A stretch of DNA of 64,000 nt from Amycolatopsis taiwanensis DSM 45107. Lineage in GTDB: Bacteria > Actinomycetota > Actinomycetes > Mycobacteriales > Pseudonocardiaceae. Shown in pieces: positions 17,997 through 25,792 of the stretch (within the stretch, counting starts at the first letter, position 1; the number at the start of each line of letters is the position of its first letter). The stretch is from contig NZ_JAFB01000004.1 in NCBI RefSeq assembly GCF_000519205.1, forward strand, positions 379,914 through 443,913, given 5' to 3'. Position numbers and translations under genes: made by a program. The notes under the pieces are model-generated. The model was not told where the DNA came from and searched no databases. It worked only from the letters and a program-made list of their open reading frames with translations.

Positions 17997-18031
17997 GCTG
18001 GGCGCAACCGAGTACGAAGGCGGGCAGTGAA

Positions 18032-18313
18032 ATGGCGAGCTACAGCGCGGAAAAGGACGCCTACCTCAAGCGCCTGCGCCGGGTCGAGGGGCAGATTCGC
18101 GGCCTGCAGCGGATGATCGAGGAAGACAAGTACTGCATCGACATCCTGACCCAGGTCTCCGCGGCCACCAAGGCACTCCAGGCCTTCTCGCTCGAACTGC
18201 TCGACGAGCACCTGGCGGGCTGCGTCGTCGATGCCGCGCGGGCCGGCGGCAAGGAGGCCGAGGTGAAGGTGCGTGAAGCCTCCAACGCGATCGCCCGTCT
18301 CGTGAAGTCGTAG
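18032..18313 (+). CDS. CsoR/RcnR-family metal-sensing repressor
   Basis: The 93-residue all-helical protein belongs to the DUF156 family ('LKRLRRVEGQIRGLQRMIEE'). Metal-site residues are Cys35 ('DKYCIDIL'), His60 and Cys64 ('EHLAGCV'), the Cys-His-Cys set of Cu(I)-sensing CsoR. The nickel sensor RcnR instead uses His at the last position and an N-terminal His, which here is Ser3. Yet the divergent gene is a nickel/cobalt permease. It may be an InrS-like nickel sensor that uses a CsoR-like site, or the locus may respond to another metal. Confidence 0.9.
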   Translation: MASYSAEKDAYLKRLRRVEGQIRGLQRMIEEDKYCIDILTQVSAATKALQAFSLELLDEHLAGCVVDAARAGGKEAEVKVREASNAIARLVKS

Positions 18314-18320
18314 TCCGTCT

Positions 18321-19103
18321 TTGCCGGCGCGCCACCAGATCGGAGACCCGCTCGACGCGGCGACGCTCACGCGCGTGCTGAACCTGGTCGAAGACTGCGG
18401 GCGCGCGCCCGACCTCGCGGCGTTCCGCGAAACCACCGTGGAGTCGCTCGGCCGGCATTTCGGTTACCGCCACACGACGTTCTTCGTCGGCCGCACGATC
18501 GGCGACCTGTTCGCCGACCAGGAACCGGTGGCCGGCGGCCTGCCGAAGCACGTCCTGCGCGCCTACGTCGAGCGGGCCCGCCCATCGGACCCGTTCGCCC
18601 AGTACGCCGCCCGGCAGCACTACCGCCGGGACCGCGTGGTCACCCTCGATCGCCTCGACCCGGACGGGCTTCCCGGTGGCCGGCAGTACCTCGAGTCATT
18701 TCTGTTCCGCAGCGGGATTCACGCCAAGCTGGTGGCTTTCCTGCGCGCAGGGCCGCTGTCCGGGGGCATCGGCCTGCTGTCGCGGGAGTCGGGCGCATTC
18801 GGACCACGGGATCTCGCGATCGCACAAGTGTTGAGCAGGCAACTGGAGAACCTGCTTCGACTGAACGCGCAGCACGCTCCGGCCCCGCGGCTGCACTCAC
18901 GCCTGTCCCCGCGACAGGCGGAAGTCGCCGATCTGGTGGCACAGGGACTGACGAACCGCGAAATCGCGCGAAGGCTGTTCGTGGGCGTCGATACGGTCAA
19001 GAAACACGTGACCAAGGTGCTGGCGGAGACCGGATGCGCGAACCGAACGCGGCTCGCGCTCGAGTGGCAGCGGGAACGCTCCGACGAGCGCCGGGCCGGA
19101 TAG
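18321..19103 (+). CDS. LuxR-type transcriptional regulator
   Basis: The protein of up to 260 residues has an N-terminal GAF-like or autoinducer-like region and a C-terminal LuxR helix-turn-helix at about residues 195-250 ('LSPRQAEVADLVAQGLTNREIA', 'VGVDTVKKHVTKVL'). The TTG at 18321 starts 8 nt after the CsoR stop and has no clear ribosome site. A later GTG near 18378 is possible, so the true N-terminus is uncertain. Target genes are not evident. Confidence 0.8.
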   Translation: MPARHQIGDPLDAATLTRVLNLVEDCGRAPDLAAFRETTVESLGRHFGYRHTTFFVGRTIGDLFADQEPVAGGLPKHVLRAYVERARPSDPFAQYAARQHYRRDRVVTLDRLDPDGLPGGRQYLESFLFRSGIHAKLVAFLRAGPLSGGIGLLSRESGAFGPRDLAIAQVLSRQLENLLRLNAQHAPAPRLHSRLSPRQAEVADLVAQGLTNREIARRLFVGVDTVKKHVTKVLAETGCANRTRLALEWQRERSDERRAG

Positions 19104-19211
19104 CGGGATCTCCCGGCAGTCGAACTCGGGGCAGGGCCGACCCAACCGAAATTGTCGGACCCCACCCCTAAGCTCGAACTCATGTTCGACAAAATGATCA
19201 GGACCCTGCCC

Positions 19212-19433
19212 TCAGTCCGGACGTGGCAACGGGTCATTGCCGTACAGGCGCCGGCTCTCCAGCGAGCCGTCTCTCCGGCGGATCTTCAGCACGCTGGGCC
19301 GGTCCATTCTGGCCAGTCGTGCGCCGGCCGCCACCGCGTCCCGCTTGCGTTCGTGGTGCGCGACCACCTTGTCCCCGGCCAGCACGTCCCAGCTGCCCAG
19401 AACCGGGGAGACCCAGTAAACCTTGCGCGCCAT
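19212..19433 (-). CDS. DUF2188-like small protein
   Basis: The 73-residue protein ('MARKVYWVSPVLGSWDVLAGD', then 'AHHERKRDAVAAGARLAR', 'RRRDGSLESRRLYGNDP') fits the DUF2188 pattern of a short beta-alpha-beta fold of unknown function. It is divergent from the XRE regulator gene, with a short palindrome between them, so it may belong to that regulon. Confidence 0.7.
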   Translation of the reverse strand: MARKVYWVSPVLGSWDVLAGDKVVAHHERKRDAVAAGARLARMDRPSVLKIRRRDGSLESRRLYGNDPLPRPD

Positions 19434-19457
19434 ACGAAAACCCCTCCCTTACCGACT

Positions 19458-19488
19458 GTTGCAGTAGAGCAACATATTGTAATGATGG
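19458..19488. promoter_or_regulatory. Palindrome and AT-rich promoter upstream of XRE-ImmA operon
   Basis: GTTGCAGTAGAGCAAC (19458-19473) has exact 5-bp arms with a 6-nt spacer, directly followed by an AT-rich stretch (ATATTGTAATGAT). It lies between divergent genes and is a plausible XRE operator and promoter. Confidence 0.45.
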
Positions 19489-19533
19489 TACATCCCTGTG
19501 GCGATGTCGTCACGCCTCGGCGAGGGTGAAGGG

Positions 19534-19905
19534 ATGACTGGACGGTTGGACGCAGGCAAGCTCTATGCGGCGCTGGATGCGGAACGGGAGGCGAACGGGC
19601 TGTCATGGCGACAGCTCGCGGCCGAGTCGGGGGTGAGCACGTCGCTGGTGAGCCGGATGGGCAACGGCCACCGGCCGGATCTCGACGGTTTCATCGCACT
19701 GGTGCAGTGGCTGGGCATGCCGGCCGAGACCTTCATGATCTGGCCCGAGGAGAAGCGACCGAAGCGGCGCAAGCTTTCGCTGGAGGCCCAGATAGCGCCG
19801 TTGTTGCGGGCTCAGGACGAACTCGCCGAGGACGACCGGCAGCACCTCATCGACATGGTCAACATGACCATCCGTCACTTCAGAGCCAAGAAGAAGGGAC
19901 GTTGA
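19534..19905 (+). CDS. XRE-family helix-turn-helix regulator
   Basis: The 123-residue protein has a Cro/CI-type helix-turn-helix at about residues 24-60 ('LSWRQLAAESGVSTSLVSRMG', 'PDLDGFIALVQWL'). It starts at an ATG preceded by GGTGAAGGG and ends 1 nt before the ImmA/IrrE protease gene. XRE-ImmA pairs work by the protease cleaving the repressor, as in ICEBs1 ImmR/ImmA and deinococcal DdrO/IrrE. Here it probably represses its own operon and perhaps the divergent DUF2188 gene. Confidence 0.88.
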   Translation: MTGRLDAGKLYAALDAEREANGLSWRQLAAESGVSTSLVSRMGNGHRPDLDGFIALVQWLGMPAETFMIWPEEKRPKRRKLSLEAQIAPLLRAQDELAEDDRQHLIDMVNMTIRHFRAKKKGR

Positions 19906-19906
19906 G

Positions 19907-20497
19907 ATGGCCCTGCGGCGTGGCTTCAGGAAGGAAGCGCGCGAGATCACCCTCGAAGTGCGCGAAGAACTCGGCATCGGCGTGTTCGCGGCGCTGGATC
20001 CGTATGCGCTCGCCGAACTCTATGGCATCGAGGTCATGGACCTCTCCCACCCGTGCCTGCCCCCGGAATCCGTGCGGTACTTCACCGAAAAACGGCCGCA
20101 CGTCTTTTCCGGCGCACTCGTGCCGTTGCAGCCCAGCGGCGCCTTCATCATCGAAAACCACGTCCATCACCCGCGGCGGCGCCGGGCCACCGTCGCACAC
20201 GAAATGGCGCACGTGCTCCTGGAGCACCCGTTCAGCTTCACGCTCACCGACGACACCGGATGCCGCGCGGCCGTCGCCGAAATCGAGGAGGAAGCCACGG
20301 AACTGTCCGGAGAATTGTTGATTCCCACCGGTGCCGCCCGGACAGCCGCGCTGAAGGGCTGGTCCGACCAGTTGGTGGCGAGTTACTTCCGGGTCAGCGT
20401 GCCGATGGCCCGCTGGCGGATGAACAAGACGGGCGCGCGGAAAATAGCGGCGCGCAGTTGGCACCGGCAGGCACAAGAACATGCCGCGTCGGCCTGA
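19907..20497 (+). CDS. ImmA/IrrE-family zinc metallopeptidase
   Basis: The 196-residue protein has the zinc-protease motif 'ATVAHEMAHVLLEHP' (HExxH at about residue 100) and a downstream glutamate helix 'EEEATELSGELLIPTGAA'. These are the hallmarks of ImmA/IrrE peptidases. It is coupled to the XRE gene (1-nt gap) and preceded by GAAGGGACGTTGAG. The probable role is signal-dependent cleavage of the partner repressor. No integrase or conjugation genes are adjacent, so this looks like a stand-alone regulatory or toxin-antitoxin-like pair rather than an intact mobile element. Confidence 0.9.
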   Translation: MALRRGFRKEAREITLEVREELGIGVFAALDPYALAELYGIEVMDLSHPCLPPESVRYFTEKRPHVFSGALVPLQPSGAFIIENHVHHPRRRRATVAHEMAHVLLEHPFSFTLTDDTGCRAAVAEIEEEATELSGELLIPTGAARTAALKGWSDQLVASYFRVSVPMARWRMNKTGARKIAARSWHRQAQEHAASA

Positions 20498-20599
20498 CTG
20501 AGCGGCTGTGAACCGGGCTGCGACTCTTTCTTGCAAACAGCCGGCCCGGTGCCCAGACCCGGGCGGCCCGGTCAGCGTGCCGACCGTAGCGTCCACGGT

Positions 20600-21070
20600 G
20601 TGGCGACCCTCTTCCTCACCCGCGGGCTGCAGGGCTCGGGCAAGACCACCCTGGCCAAGCGCCTGGAACGCGAACGCTCAGCGCTGCGGTTGACCGCGGA
20701 CGAGTGGCTGCACGAGTTGCATCCCGGGCTGTCCGGGGACGCACTGGATGCCCTGCGCGGCCCGGTGGAGCGGGTCCAGTGGACCACCGCCCTGCGCGTG
20801 CTGTTGTTGGGCTGCAACGTCGTGCTGGACTGGGGACTGTGGTCCCGGCCGGAGCGCGATCATTACCGCACCCAGGCGCGCGCCATGAGCGCGAGCGTGG
20901 TGTTGTGCGTGCTGGACCCGCCGATCGAGGAGCTGTGGCAGCGCCTGTCGCGCCGCAACCACGCAGCGCAGCCGGGCACGTTTGAGATCACGCGGGCCGC
21001 GCTGGAACGTGCGTCGCGGCTGTTCCAGCGGCCCGAACCCGACGAGTTGGCCCTGTTCGATCCCCTGTAG
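20600..21070 (+). CDS. P-loop kinase (zeta-toxin/PNK-like AAA ATPase)
   Basis: The 156-residue protein starts at GTG 20600, directly before 'VATLFLTRGLQGSGKTTLAK', a Walker A at its N-terminus. Further kinase features are 'LTADEWLHELHP', 'NVVLDWGLWSRPERDHYR' and 'WQRLSRRNHAA'. The fold resembles small nucleotide or zeta-toxin-like kinases ('ATP-binding protein' in many actinomycetes). It lies 102 bp after the ImmA gene on the same strand. Substrate is unknown. Confidence 0.82.
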   Translation: MATLFLTRGLQGSGKTTLAKRLERERSALRLTADEWLHELHPGLSGDALDALRGPVERVQWTTALRVLLLGCNVVLDWGLWSRPERDHYRTQARAMSASVVLCVLDPPIEELWQRLSRRNHAAQPGTFEITRAALERASRLFQRPEPDELALFDPL

Positions 21071-21087
21071 CGAGCTGTTGTTTATGG

Positions 21088-21486
21088 CTAGCGGCGGATG
21101 AGTCCCTGTTCCTCACCGGTCGAGCTGCCGGCTTGTCGCAGGCTGATCTGATTGCCGTCGGGATCAGTAAAAATGGCGAAGACACCGCCGGGCTGCTGCT
21201 CGGGCGGGCCGAGGAAGCACACACCGCGAGCGCGCATCGCTTCGTAGTCGGCCTGCAGGTCCGCACAGTCGATGACCAGACCACGCAGGGAGCCGGGTGG
21301 CATCGAGTCGAACCAGGTCACCAGGGTCAGCGAGGCTTCACCGTCGGCTGGGCCGACCTGGATCCAGTGCAGTTCGTCGCCGAAGCGGGATTCGGTGATG
21401 AGCTTGAAGCCGACCTGCTCGGTATAGAACGTCTTGGCGGCCTCCTGGTCGGAGACTGGCACGGAGACGACGGTGATGCGCTGCAC
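21088..21486 (-). CDS. VOC-family (glyoxalase/bleomycin-resistance-like) protein
   Basis: The 132-residue protein shows the vicinal-oxygen-chelate fold: 'ITVVSVPVSDQEAAKTFYTEQ', 'HWIQVGPADGEASLTLV', and the C-terminal 'GVFAIFTDPDGNQISLRQ' with its metal-binding glutamate position occupied by Gln/Ser context. The GTG at 21486 follows GGAGG with a 6-nt spacer. It is divergent from an ArsR gene, a common pairing in which ArsR controls the VOC protein. The reaction is not predictable from sequence. Confidence 0.85.
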   Translation of the reverse strand: MQRITVVSVPVSDQEAAKTFYTEQVGFKLITESRFGDELHWIQVGPADGEASLTLVTWFDSMPPGSLRGLVIDCADLQADYEAMRARGVCFLGPPEQQPGGVFAIFTDPDGNQISLRQAGSSTGEEQGLIRR

Positions 21487-21534
21487 GGGTGTCCTCCCTC
21501 GTTTCGGGTTTCGGCGAAAACCTGACATAGGGTT

Positions 21535-21819
21535 GTGGCTCGCCCTACCGCGTCTCATGACGTCTTCCGTGCCGTCGCCGACCCGACACGACGCGGCATC
21601 ATCGACCTGCTCGCGGAAAGCCCCCGAACGGCAGGCGAGCTGGCCGCATCCTTCAACAGCTGCCAATCCACGGTGTCGGAGCACTTGCGGATCCTTCGCG
21701 AGGCACGCCTGGTCAGCTACACCGAAGACCGCGGCCGGCGCACCTACCGGCTCACCCCCGCCCCGCTCCGGCAACTCGCAACCTGGTCGCAACGCTGGGG
21801 AAAGGACTCACAACCCTAG
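21535..21819 (+). CDS. ArsR-family regulator
   Basis: The 94-residue winged-helix protein begins (GTG) 'MARPTASHDVFRAVADPTRRGI', with recognition helix in 'SFNSCQSTVSEHLRILREA'. It lacks the CxC metal motif of arsenic sensors and belongs to the subfamily that controls VOC or SRPBCC genes. It faces the VOC gene across 48 bp containing GTTTCGGCGAAAAC, a possible operator. Confidence 0.85.
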   Translation: MARPTASHDVFRAVADPTRRGIIDLLAESPRTAGELAASFNSCQSTVSEHLRILREARLVSYTEDRGRRTYRLTPAPLRQLATWSQRWGKDSQP

Positions 21820-21915
21820 CCCGGAACCGTGGCGAGGTGCAGTGTCTGCGACCTACTGATCGAGAGTCGCGTCCAGGCGCGCCACCGCTCCCGCCATCGC
21901 CACTGTCACCAGGGG

Positions 21916-22276
21916 TCACTCGCCGCTGCCCTTCGGCGGAGCAGAGCCCTGGCGGGCAATGCGATCGCGGACGATGTCGAGGGTGGTCACGGCCTGCTCC
22001 CTGACGGCCGGATCGTTTTCGGTCTCGCTCACATACGTCAGCAGGGGCACGAGTTGAGATGGTCTCGCTCACATACGTCAGCAGGGGCACGAGTTGAGAC
22101 CAGTTCAGGATGGACGCGGCGAGCGGGGCGGTCCGCCGGACCACCGGCTCGGGGTCGTGAAGCGCCCAACGCAGTAAGTCGTACGAAATACTGTCGAACC
22201 CCCTTCCCGCGTGGCTGATGCCCAGCCGGCGCAGAGCACGCATGAGAGCCATGTCGTCGCGTATGTTCGCCGTCAT
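21916..22276 (-). pseudogene. HEAT-like helical protein gene broken by a 40-bp tandem duplication
   Basis: The reading frame begins 'MTANIRDDMALMRALRRLG' and encodes a HEAT-repeat-like helical protein ('ALHDPEPVVRRTAPLAAS', 'SQLVPLLTYVSET'). After that point the frame shifts. Removing one copy of a 40-bp direct repeat (22021-22060 and 22061-22100) restores 'ENDPAVREQAVTTLDIVRD' and a stop at 21916, giving about 105 residues. With both copies the frame runs on in nonsense sequence to 21752. Because the units are adjacent and nearly identical, reversion by slippage is possible. It follows the small gene at 22352-22558 on the same strand. Confidence 0.75.
22021..22100. repeat. 40-bp perfect tandem duplication
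   Basis: Two adjacent 40-nt copies beginning GGTCTCGCTCACATACGTCA differ only at the last base (T or C). The unit is not a multiple of three and shifts the frame of the gene containing it. Confidence 0.95.
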
Positions 22277-22351
22277 CTGCGACAGGGAGTGGTCGGAGTG
22301 AAGGGGAAGTTCGCCGCGCAGCCACTCAGCGAACGACTCGGCCTGATCTCC

Positions 22352-22558
22352 CTAGACCGCGAGATAGTCGACCTGGAAACGCTGATCTTCAATCCAGCGG
22401 ACCACCACCATTTCGACATCTTCGGTGTCCTCGGGGCTGTCGACGTCGACAAGTCCGAGAATCCACGCCAGTTCCTCGATGGGCCCCTCGGGCTGATTCA
22501 CATCTACCGATGTCCAGCCGTTCTCCGCGGCGACGGCCTGGATTTCCTCAGGCCCCAA
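22352..22558 (-). CDS. Small acidic hypothetical protein
   Basis: The frame encodes about 68 residues ('GPEEIQAVAAENGWTSVDVN', 'PIEELAWILGLVDVDSPED', 'VEMVVVRWIEDQRF'), acidic and well-formed, and lies 75 bp upstream of the HEAT-like pseudogene. The only starts are TTG (22558) or an upstream ATT in 'IPRKPLG', and no ribosome site is seen, so the N-terminus may be damaged or unusual. Small acidic proteins next to helical-repeat proteins are sometimes immunity proteins, but nothing here proves that. Confidence 0.45.
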   Translation of the reverse strand: MGPEEIQAVAAENGWTSVDVNQPEGPIEELAWILGLVDVDSPEDTEDVEMVVVRWIEDQRFQVDYLAV

Positions 22559-22695
22559 CGGTTTGCGAGGAATGAGTTGTGCTGAGGGGCGTCATATCGG
22601 GCAGGCTACGAGCCCCACACTCACACCGTCGCGCCCACCTGCCGAGCACTTGGACAGCCAGTTGATCGGGCGCTACCCGTGGGCGGGCGTGCTTT

Positions 22696-23064
22696 TCACT
22701 CGGCCCGAGTGAGGGCAATCGCCTCGGTGAGGGCCTTGCCGAGTTGTTCGGCTTCGGTCAACGTGAGGACGAATCGGCTTCGATGGTGGACCTCCGCGAC
22801 CCGTATCCGAGGCTCGATCTCGCGGTAACCCTGATCGAGCCGAACGTCGAGCAGGCATGATTCGTACCGCACCTGATCGTCCACAATGCCAAGGTCGACC
22901 GCAGCCGGCTCCATTGTGGACAGCTGGATCTGCTTGCCCCAACCGCTGCGATGCCTTCGGTCGACGATGAGGTCGCTGTCCTCATGGACTCCGTCGCACC
23001 AGGATGGACAGGGCGCATGCAGCCAGTATGGAGACGCCAGAACTTCGCCGGATGTATCGGACAT
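22696..23064 (-). CDS. DUF6907-like zinc-ribbon-type small protein
   Basis: The 122-residue protein has the family pattern 'HAPCPSWCDGVHEDSD' with Cys-x3-Cys and His near the N-terminus, then 'CLLDVRLDQG' and 'FVLTLTEAEQLGKALTEAI'. DUF6907 proteins are common, uncharacterised actinobacterial proteins. The ATG at 23064 is chosen because the downstream sequence fits the family; longer in-frame starts exist to 23151. The upstream DNA is the repeat-rich region described separately. Confidence 0.7.
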   Translation of the reverse strand: MSDTSGEVLASPYWLHAPCPSWCDGVHEDSDLIVDRRHRSGWGKQIQLSTMEPAAVDLGIVDDQVRYESCLLDVRLDQGYREIEPRIRVAEVHHRSRFVLTLTEAEQLGKALTEAIALTRAE

Positions 23065-23256
23065 GGTGACCGTGCCTTTCACTGTCGTGAGGATGTATGC
23101 GGGAGTCGCCGCGCTCACGCGCCCATGCCCGGACCGCACTCTCGACGGCACAGCCGGTAGATCAGATGTTCGATATATTACCAGTCCGGTCGGCCGCGCG
23201 CAACCGATGCGCCGGGCGCGGCCAGGGGTTCAGCGAAGGGGACGAGGACTTCGCAC

Positions 23257-23503
23257 GAACCGGGAACTCGGGGGCCTGAACCGAGAACTCGGGTTCCTGA
23301 ACCGGGGACTCAGGGGCCTGAGCCGGGAATTCAGGTGCCTGAACCGCGGACTCGGGGGCCTGAGCCGGGAATTCAGGTGCCTGAACCGAGAACTCGGGGG
23401 CCTGAGCCGGGAATTCAGGTGCCTGAGCCGAGAACTCGGGGGCCTGAGCCCGGAACTCGGGGGCCTGAACCGAGAACTCGGGCGCCGGAACCGGGGACAC
23501 GCC
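23257..23503. repeat. Tandem array 2, twelve 21-nt units
   Basis: About twelve imperfect units of 21 nt have the form CCTGAACCGAGAACTCGGGGG. Cores vary between GGGAACTCG, GAGAACTCG, GGGAATTCA, GGGGACTCA and GGGGACACG. There is no spacer between units, so this is not a CRISPR. Confidence 0.9.
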
Positions 23504-23531
23504 GGAAGATGGGCCGAGCTCGAAGTAAAGA

Positions 23532-23578
23532 AGCGCAGAAGCGGAAAGTGCCCATAAACTTTTCTCCGCTTCTGCGCT
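23532..23578. terminator. Perfect 14-bp hairpin, possible terminator
   Basis: AGCGCAGAAGCGGA and TCCGCTTCTGCGCT pair exactly around a 19-nt loop containing AAACTTT. It lies beside array 2 and between two minus-strand genes, so it could terminate transcription from the methyltransferase gene or act in both directions. Confidence 0.55.
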
Positions 23579-23928
23579 GTCCGCACCAGGTGGAGCAGAC
23601 AGAAGAAGACCATAGAGAACCGCGTACCTCCGCGTTTCCGGCGGACGCACCCGGCAGCGGCCCACCGCGCGGCAAGCGACACCTGTCCAGTGCAGCGCTG
23701 GAACGATGCCAGGTGTACCAGGTGCACTGGTCGTGGTCATCGGGCTCGCATCAGTGACCCGTGCATGCCAAATTTCGACAGTAAGGGGTCACTTATCAAG
23801 GTTTGGCCTTGACCGGCAGAAGGCCTCGTGGATGGGGTAGGGCACGCCGATCGTCGACGATCTCCTGGGGTGGGGGCGTATCCATCCGGTTGGCCGTGAT
23901 GGGAGCGAGTCCAGCCGGCGGCCGTGGA

Positions 23929-24843
23929 TTACGCCGTGGTGGCCGGTTTCCGTGCCATGCCGGTCAAAAACCGTGACCGGGACGGTTCGAGATCGCCGCC
24001 GAAGCCGGCGACGGATTCCAGGTCCAGCCCGCTCGGCACCCACTCCGATGTCCACACCAACCCTGGCTCCACGAGCGGCCAGCCACCGAAGAACGCCTCG
24101 ATCTGCTTCCGGGTGCGCGTGAAGGCCCTCGTCGTGGTCTTGCCGTCGTAGTCGTCGGCGACGTTCTTGAGCGCGGCCCGCTGCTGCTCGCCCATGCTGT
24201 CGAAGGTGCCGTGCGACAGCGCGACGCAGGAGCCGGGCGCGAGTTGCCCGCGATAGCCGGCCAAGGCCTCATCCAGCGTCCCGTGCGGGCCTTCGTCCGG
24301 AACGAAGTGCAGCACCGCCATCATCAGCAGGGCAACCGGCCGGCCCGGGTCGATGCACCCGGAGTCGACCACCGCCGCCCACACCCGCTCGGCGTCGAGC
24401 AGGTCTCCGTTGATCGCGATGTGCCGGTCGAGCCGGCCGGACTTCTCCAGCAGCAGGTGGGAATGCGCGACCGACACCGGGTCGCTGTCGATGTAGGCGA
24501 CCCGGCACTCGCCGGGCGCCAGCCGTTCGGCGACCTGGTGGACGTTGCCCTGCGTGGGGATGCCGGACCCGATGTCGACGAACTGGCGAATGCCCTGCTG
24601 GACACAGTATTCGACCATCCGCGCCAGGCACTGGCGGTTCTGCAGGGCCAGCCACGGGAGGTCCGGGTAGCGGGCGATCTGCTCCCGGGCGAACTCCCGG
24701 TCGACCGCCCAGTTCGCCGAGCCACCGAGGTAGTAGTCGTAGACCCGGCCGACGTGGGGCCGGCCCATCGATTCCTGCAGAAGTCGCTGCGACGTCTCCG
24801 AATCCAGCGTCACGATCGGGCCGCCGGTGTCCATCGTCGACAT
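23929..24843 (-). CDS. S-adenosylmethionine-dependent methyltransferase (PF04672/DUF574 type)
   Basis: The 304-residue protein matches the actinobacterial SAM methyltransferase family (Methyltransf_19). Features are 'RPHVGRVYDYYLGGSANWAVD' (the family hallmark YDYxLGG), the SAM motif 'QFVDIGSGIPTQGNVHQVA', 'RVAYIDSDPVSVAHS' and 'LLMMAVLHFVPDE'. The ATG at 24843 follows GGGAGG. Members are abundant in Streptomyces and relatives; substrates are mostly unknown, though some affect secondary metabolism. Confidence 0.92.
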   Translation of the reverse strand: MSTMDTGGPIVTLDSETSQRLLQESMGRPHVGRVYDYYLGGSANWAVDREFAREQIARYPDLPWLALQNRQCLARMVEYCVQQGIRQFVDIGSGIPTQGNVHQVAERLAPGECRVAYIDSDPVSVAHSHLLLEKSGRLDRHIAINGDLLDAERVWAAVVDSGCIDPGRPVALLMMAVLHFVPDEGPHGTLDEALAGYRGQLAPGSCVALSHGTFDSMGEQQRAALKNVADDYDGKTTTRAFTRTRKQIEAFFGGWPLVEPGLVWTSEWVPSGLDLESVAGFGGDLEPSRSRFLTGMARKPATTA

Positions 24844-24899
24844 CCTGTGCCTCCCTCGGGTCTGACGGGCGGTTTTGATCAGCGCAACATCTACCAGAT

Positions 24900-25709
24900 T
24901 CACGCGCCATCGTGGGGGCGGATTCGTGCAATCGCGGCTCCCCGGTCCCGGAAGGCGCTGGGTGGGGTGCCGAGAAGTTGTTTGAACATCGTGGTGAACG
25001 CGCCCGGGTTCGCGTAGCCGAGGTCGGCGGCGATCTCGGCGACGGGGCGGCCGGCGGCGAGCTTCGGCAGGGCGTGCAGGACGCAGGCTCGACGTCGCCA
25101 GATCGCGATGCCGGTCCCCGTTTCGGCCGCGAACCGGCGGTGCAGCGTGCGAACGCTGACGTGCAGACTGGCGGCCCACGCGTCGAGTGGAACGTCTATC
25201 CGAGGTTGGGTGAGGAAGTTCCGGCACAGCGCCCGCAACCGGGTGTCCGTGGGTAACGGAAGTTCGAGCGGGAGGGGCACACAGCGGCGGATCTCTTGCA
25301 AGACAAGGGAAAGCAGGGTGCTGTCGCGACCGTGCGGTGCGTAATTCGGCTCGATGTCGACGGCGGCACAGACCAGCTCGCGCAGCAATGGCGAGACCTC
25401 GACGACCCGGCAACGGTGCGGAAACCAGGGCACGGCAAGGGGTTCGACGTAGAGACTGCGGGTACTGACGCCGTCCATGAGGACGGTGTGCTCGATTCCG
25501 GGCGGGATCAGCACCGCGCGATGCGGGGGAACCGTCCAGGTGCCGTCCGCGGTCTCGACCCTCATCGACCCGGTGACGCCGTAGAGGAACTGGGCGCGGC
25601 GGTGTCGGTGGGCCGGCAGGAGCCTGCCCGGCGGGTAGGTGGTGCCGATCGCCACGACATCTCGGTCGAGACCGTCGACTTCGTCGATGTGGATGTCGTG
25701 CACGCTCAC
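24900..25709 (-). CDS. AraC-family regulator with N-terminal cupin
   Basis: The protein of about 269 residues has a cupin sensor domain ('YPPGRLLPAHRHRRAQFLYG', 'VLIPPGIEHTVLM') and a C-terminal AraC double helix-turn-helix ('PLDAWAASLHVSVRTLHRRF', 'VAEIAADLGYANPGAFTTMF'). I start at GTG 25709 (VSVHDIHIDE); a second GTG at 25703 is possible. It is divergent from a TSUP permease gene with an inverted repeat between them. This AraC/TSUP pairing is recurrent in actinomycetes and suggests ligand-dependent control of the exporter. Confidence 0.88.
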   Translation of the reverse strand: MSVHDIHIDEVDGLDRDVVAIGTTYPPGRLLPAHRHRRAQFLYGVTGSMRVETADGTWTVPPHRAVLIPPGIEHTVLMDGVSTRSLYVEPLAVPWFPHRCRVVEVSPLLRELVCAAVDIEPNYAPHGRDSTLLSLVLQEIRRCVPLPLELPLPTDTRLRALCRNFLTQPRIDVPLDAWAASLHVSVRTLHRRFAAETGTGIAIWRRRACVLHALPKLAAGRPVAEIAADLGYANPGAFTTMFKQLLGTPPSAFRDRGAAIARIRPHDGA

Positions 25710-25731
25710 GAGGCTAGTTGTGTCCGAAACT

Positions 25732-25751
25732 CGACAGAAGACGTCCTGTCG
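25732..25751. promoter_or_regulatory. Inverted repeat, candidate AraC operator
   Basis: CGACAG at 25732-25737 and CTGTCG at 25746-25751 pair exactly around an 8-bp spacer in the AraC/TSUP divergent promoter. Confidence 0.5.
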
Positions 25752-25792
25752 TCGAATGCCCGCCACGGGCCTGCGGCCTACGGTCGAGACAC

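Larger units (their letters stand above)
23065..23928. other. 864-bp non-coding interval with repeat array and hairpins
   Basis: No convincing gene is present. The interval contains tandem array 2 (23257-23503), a perfect 14-bp hairpin (23532-23578), and a wider inverted repeat GTGACCC/GGGTCAC (23754-23792). Open frames across the array on both strands only reflect its 21-nt periodicity. Confidence 0.7.

Noticed and set aside
19534..21070. Integrated conjugative element or prophage around the XRE-ImmA pair
   Set aside because: No integrase, excisionase, tRNA attachment site, direct repeats or transfer genes are visible on either side.
23257..23503. CRISPR array
   Set aside because: Units are contiguous, imperfect and only 21 nt, with no unique spacers and no cas genes in the window. 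The same holds for the other three arrays.
23162..23757. Repetitive proteins of about 140-220 residues across array 2 on both strands
   Set aside because: The 21-nt period keeps several frames open, so the heptad-like repeats are a by-product of the DNA array; no ribosome site or conserved ends are seen.
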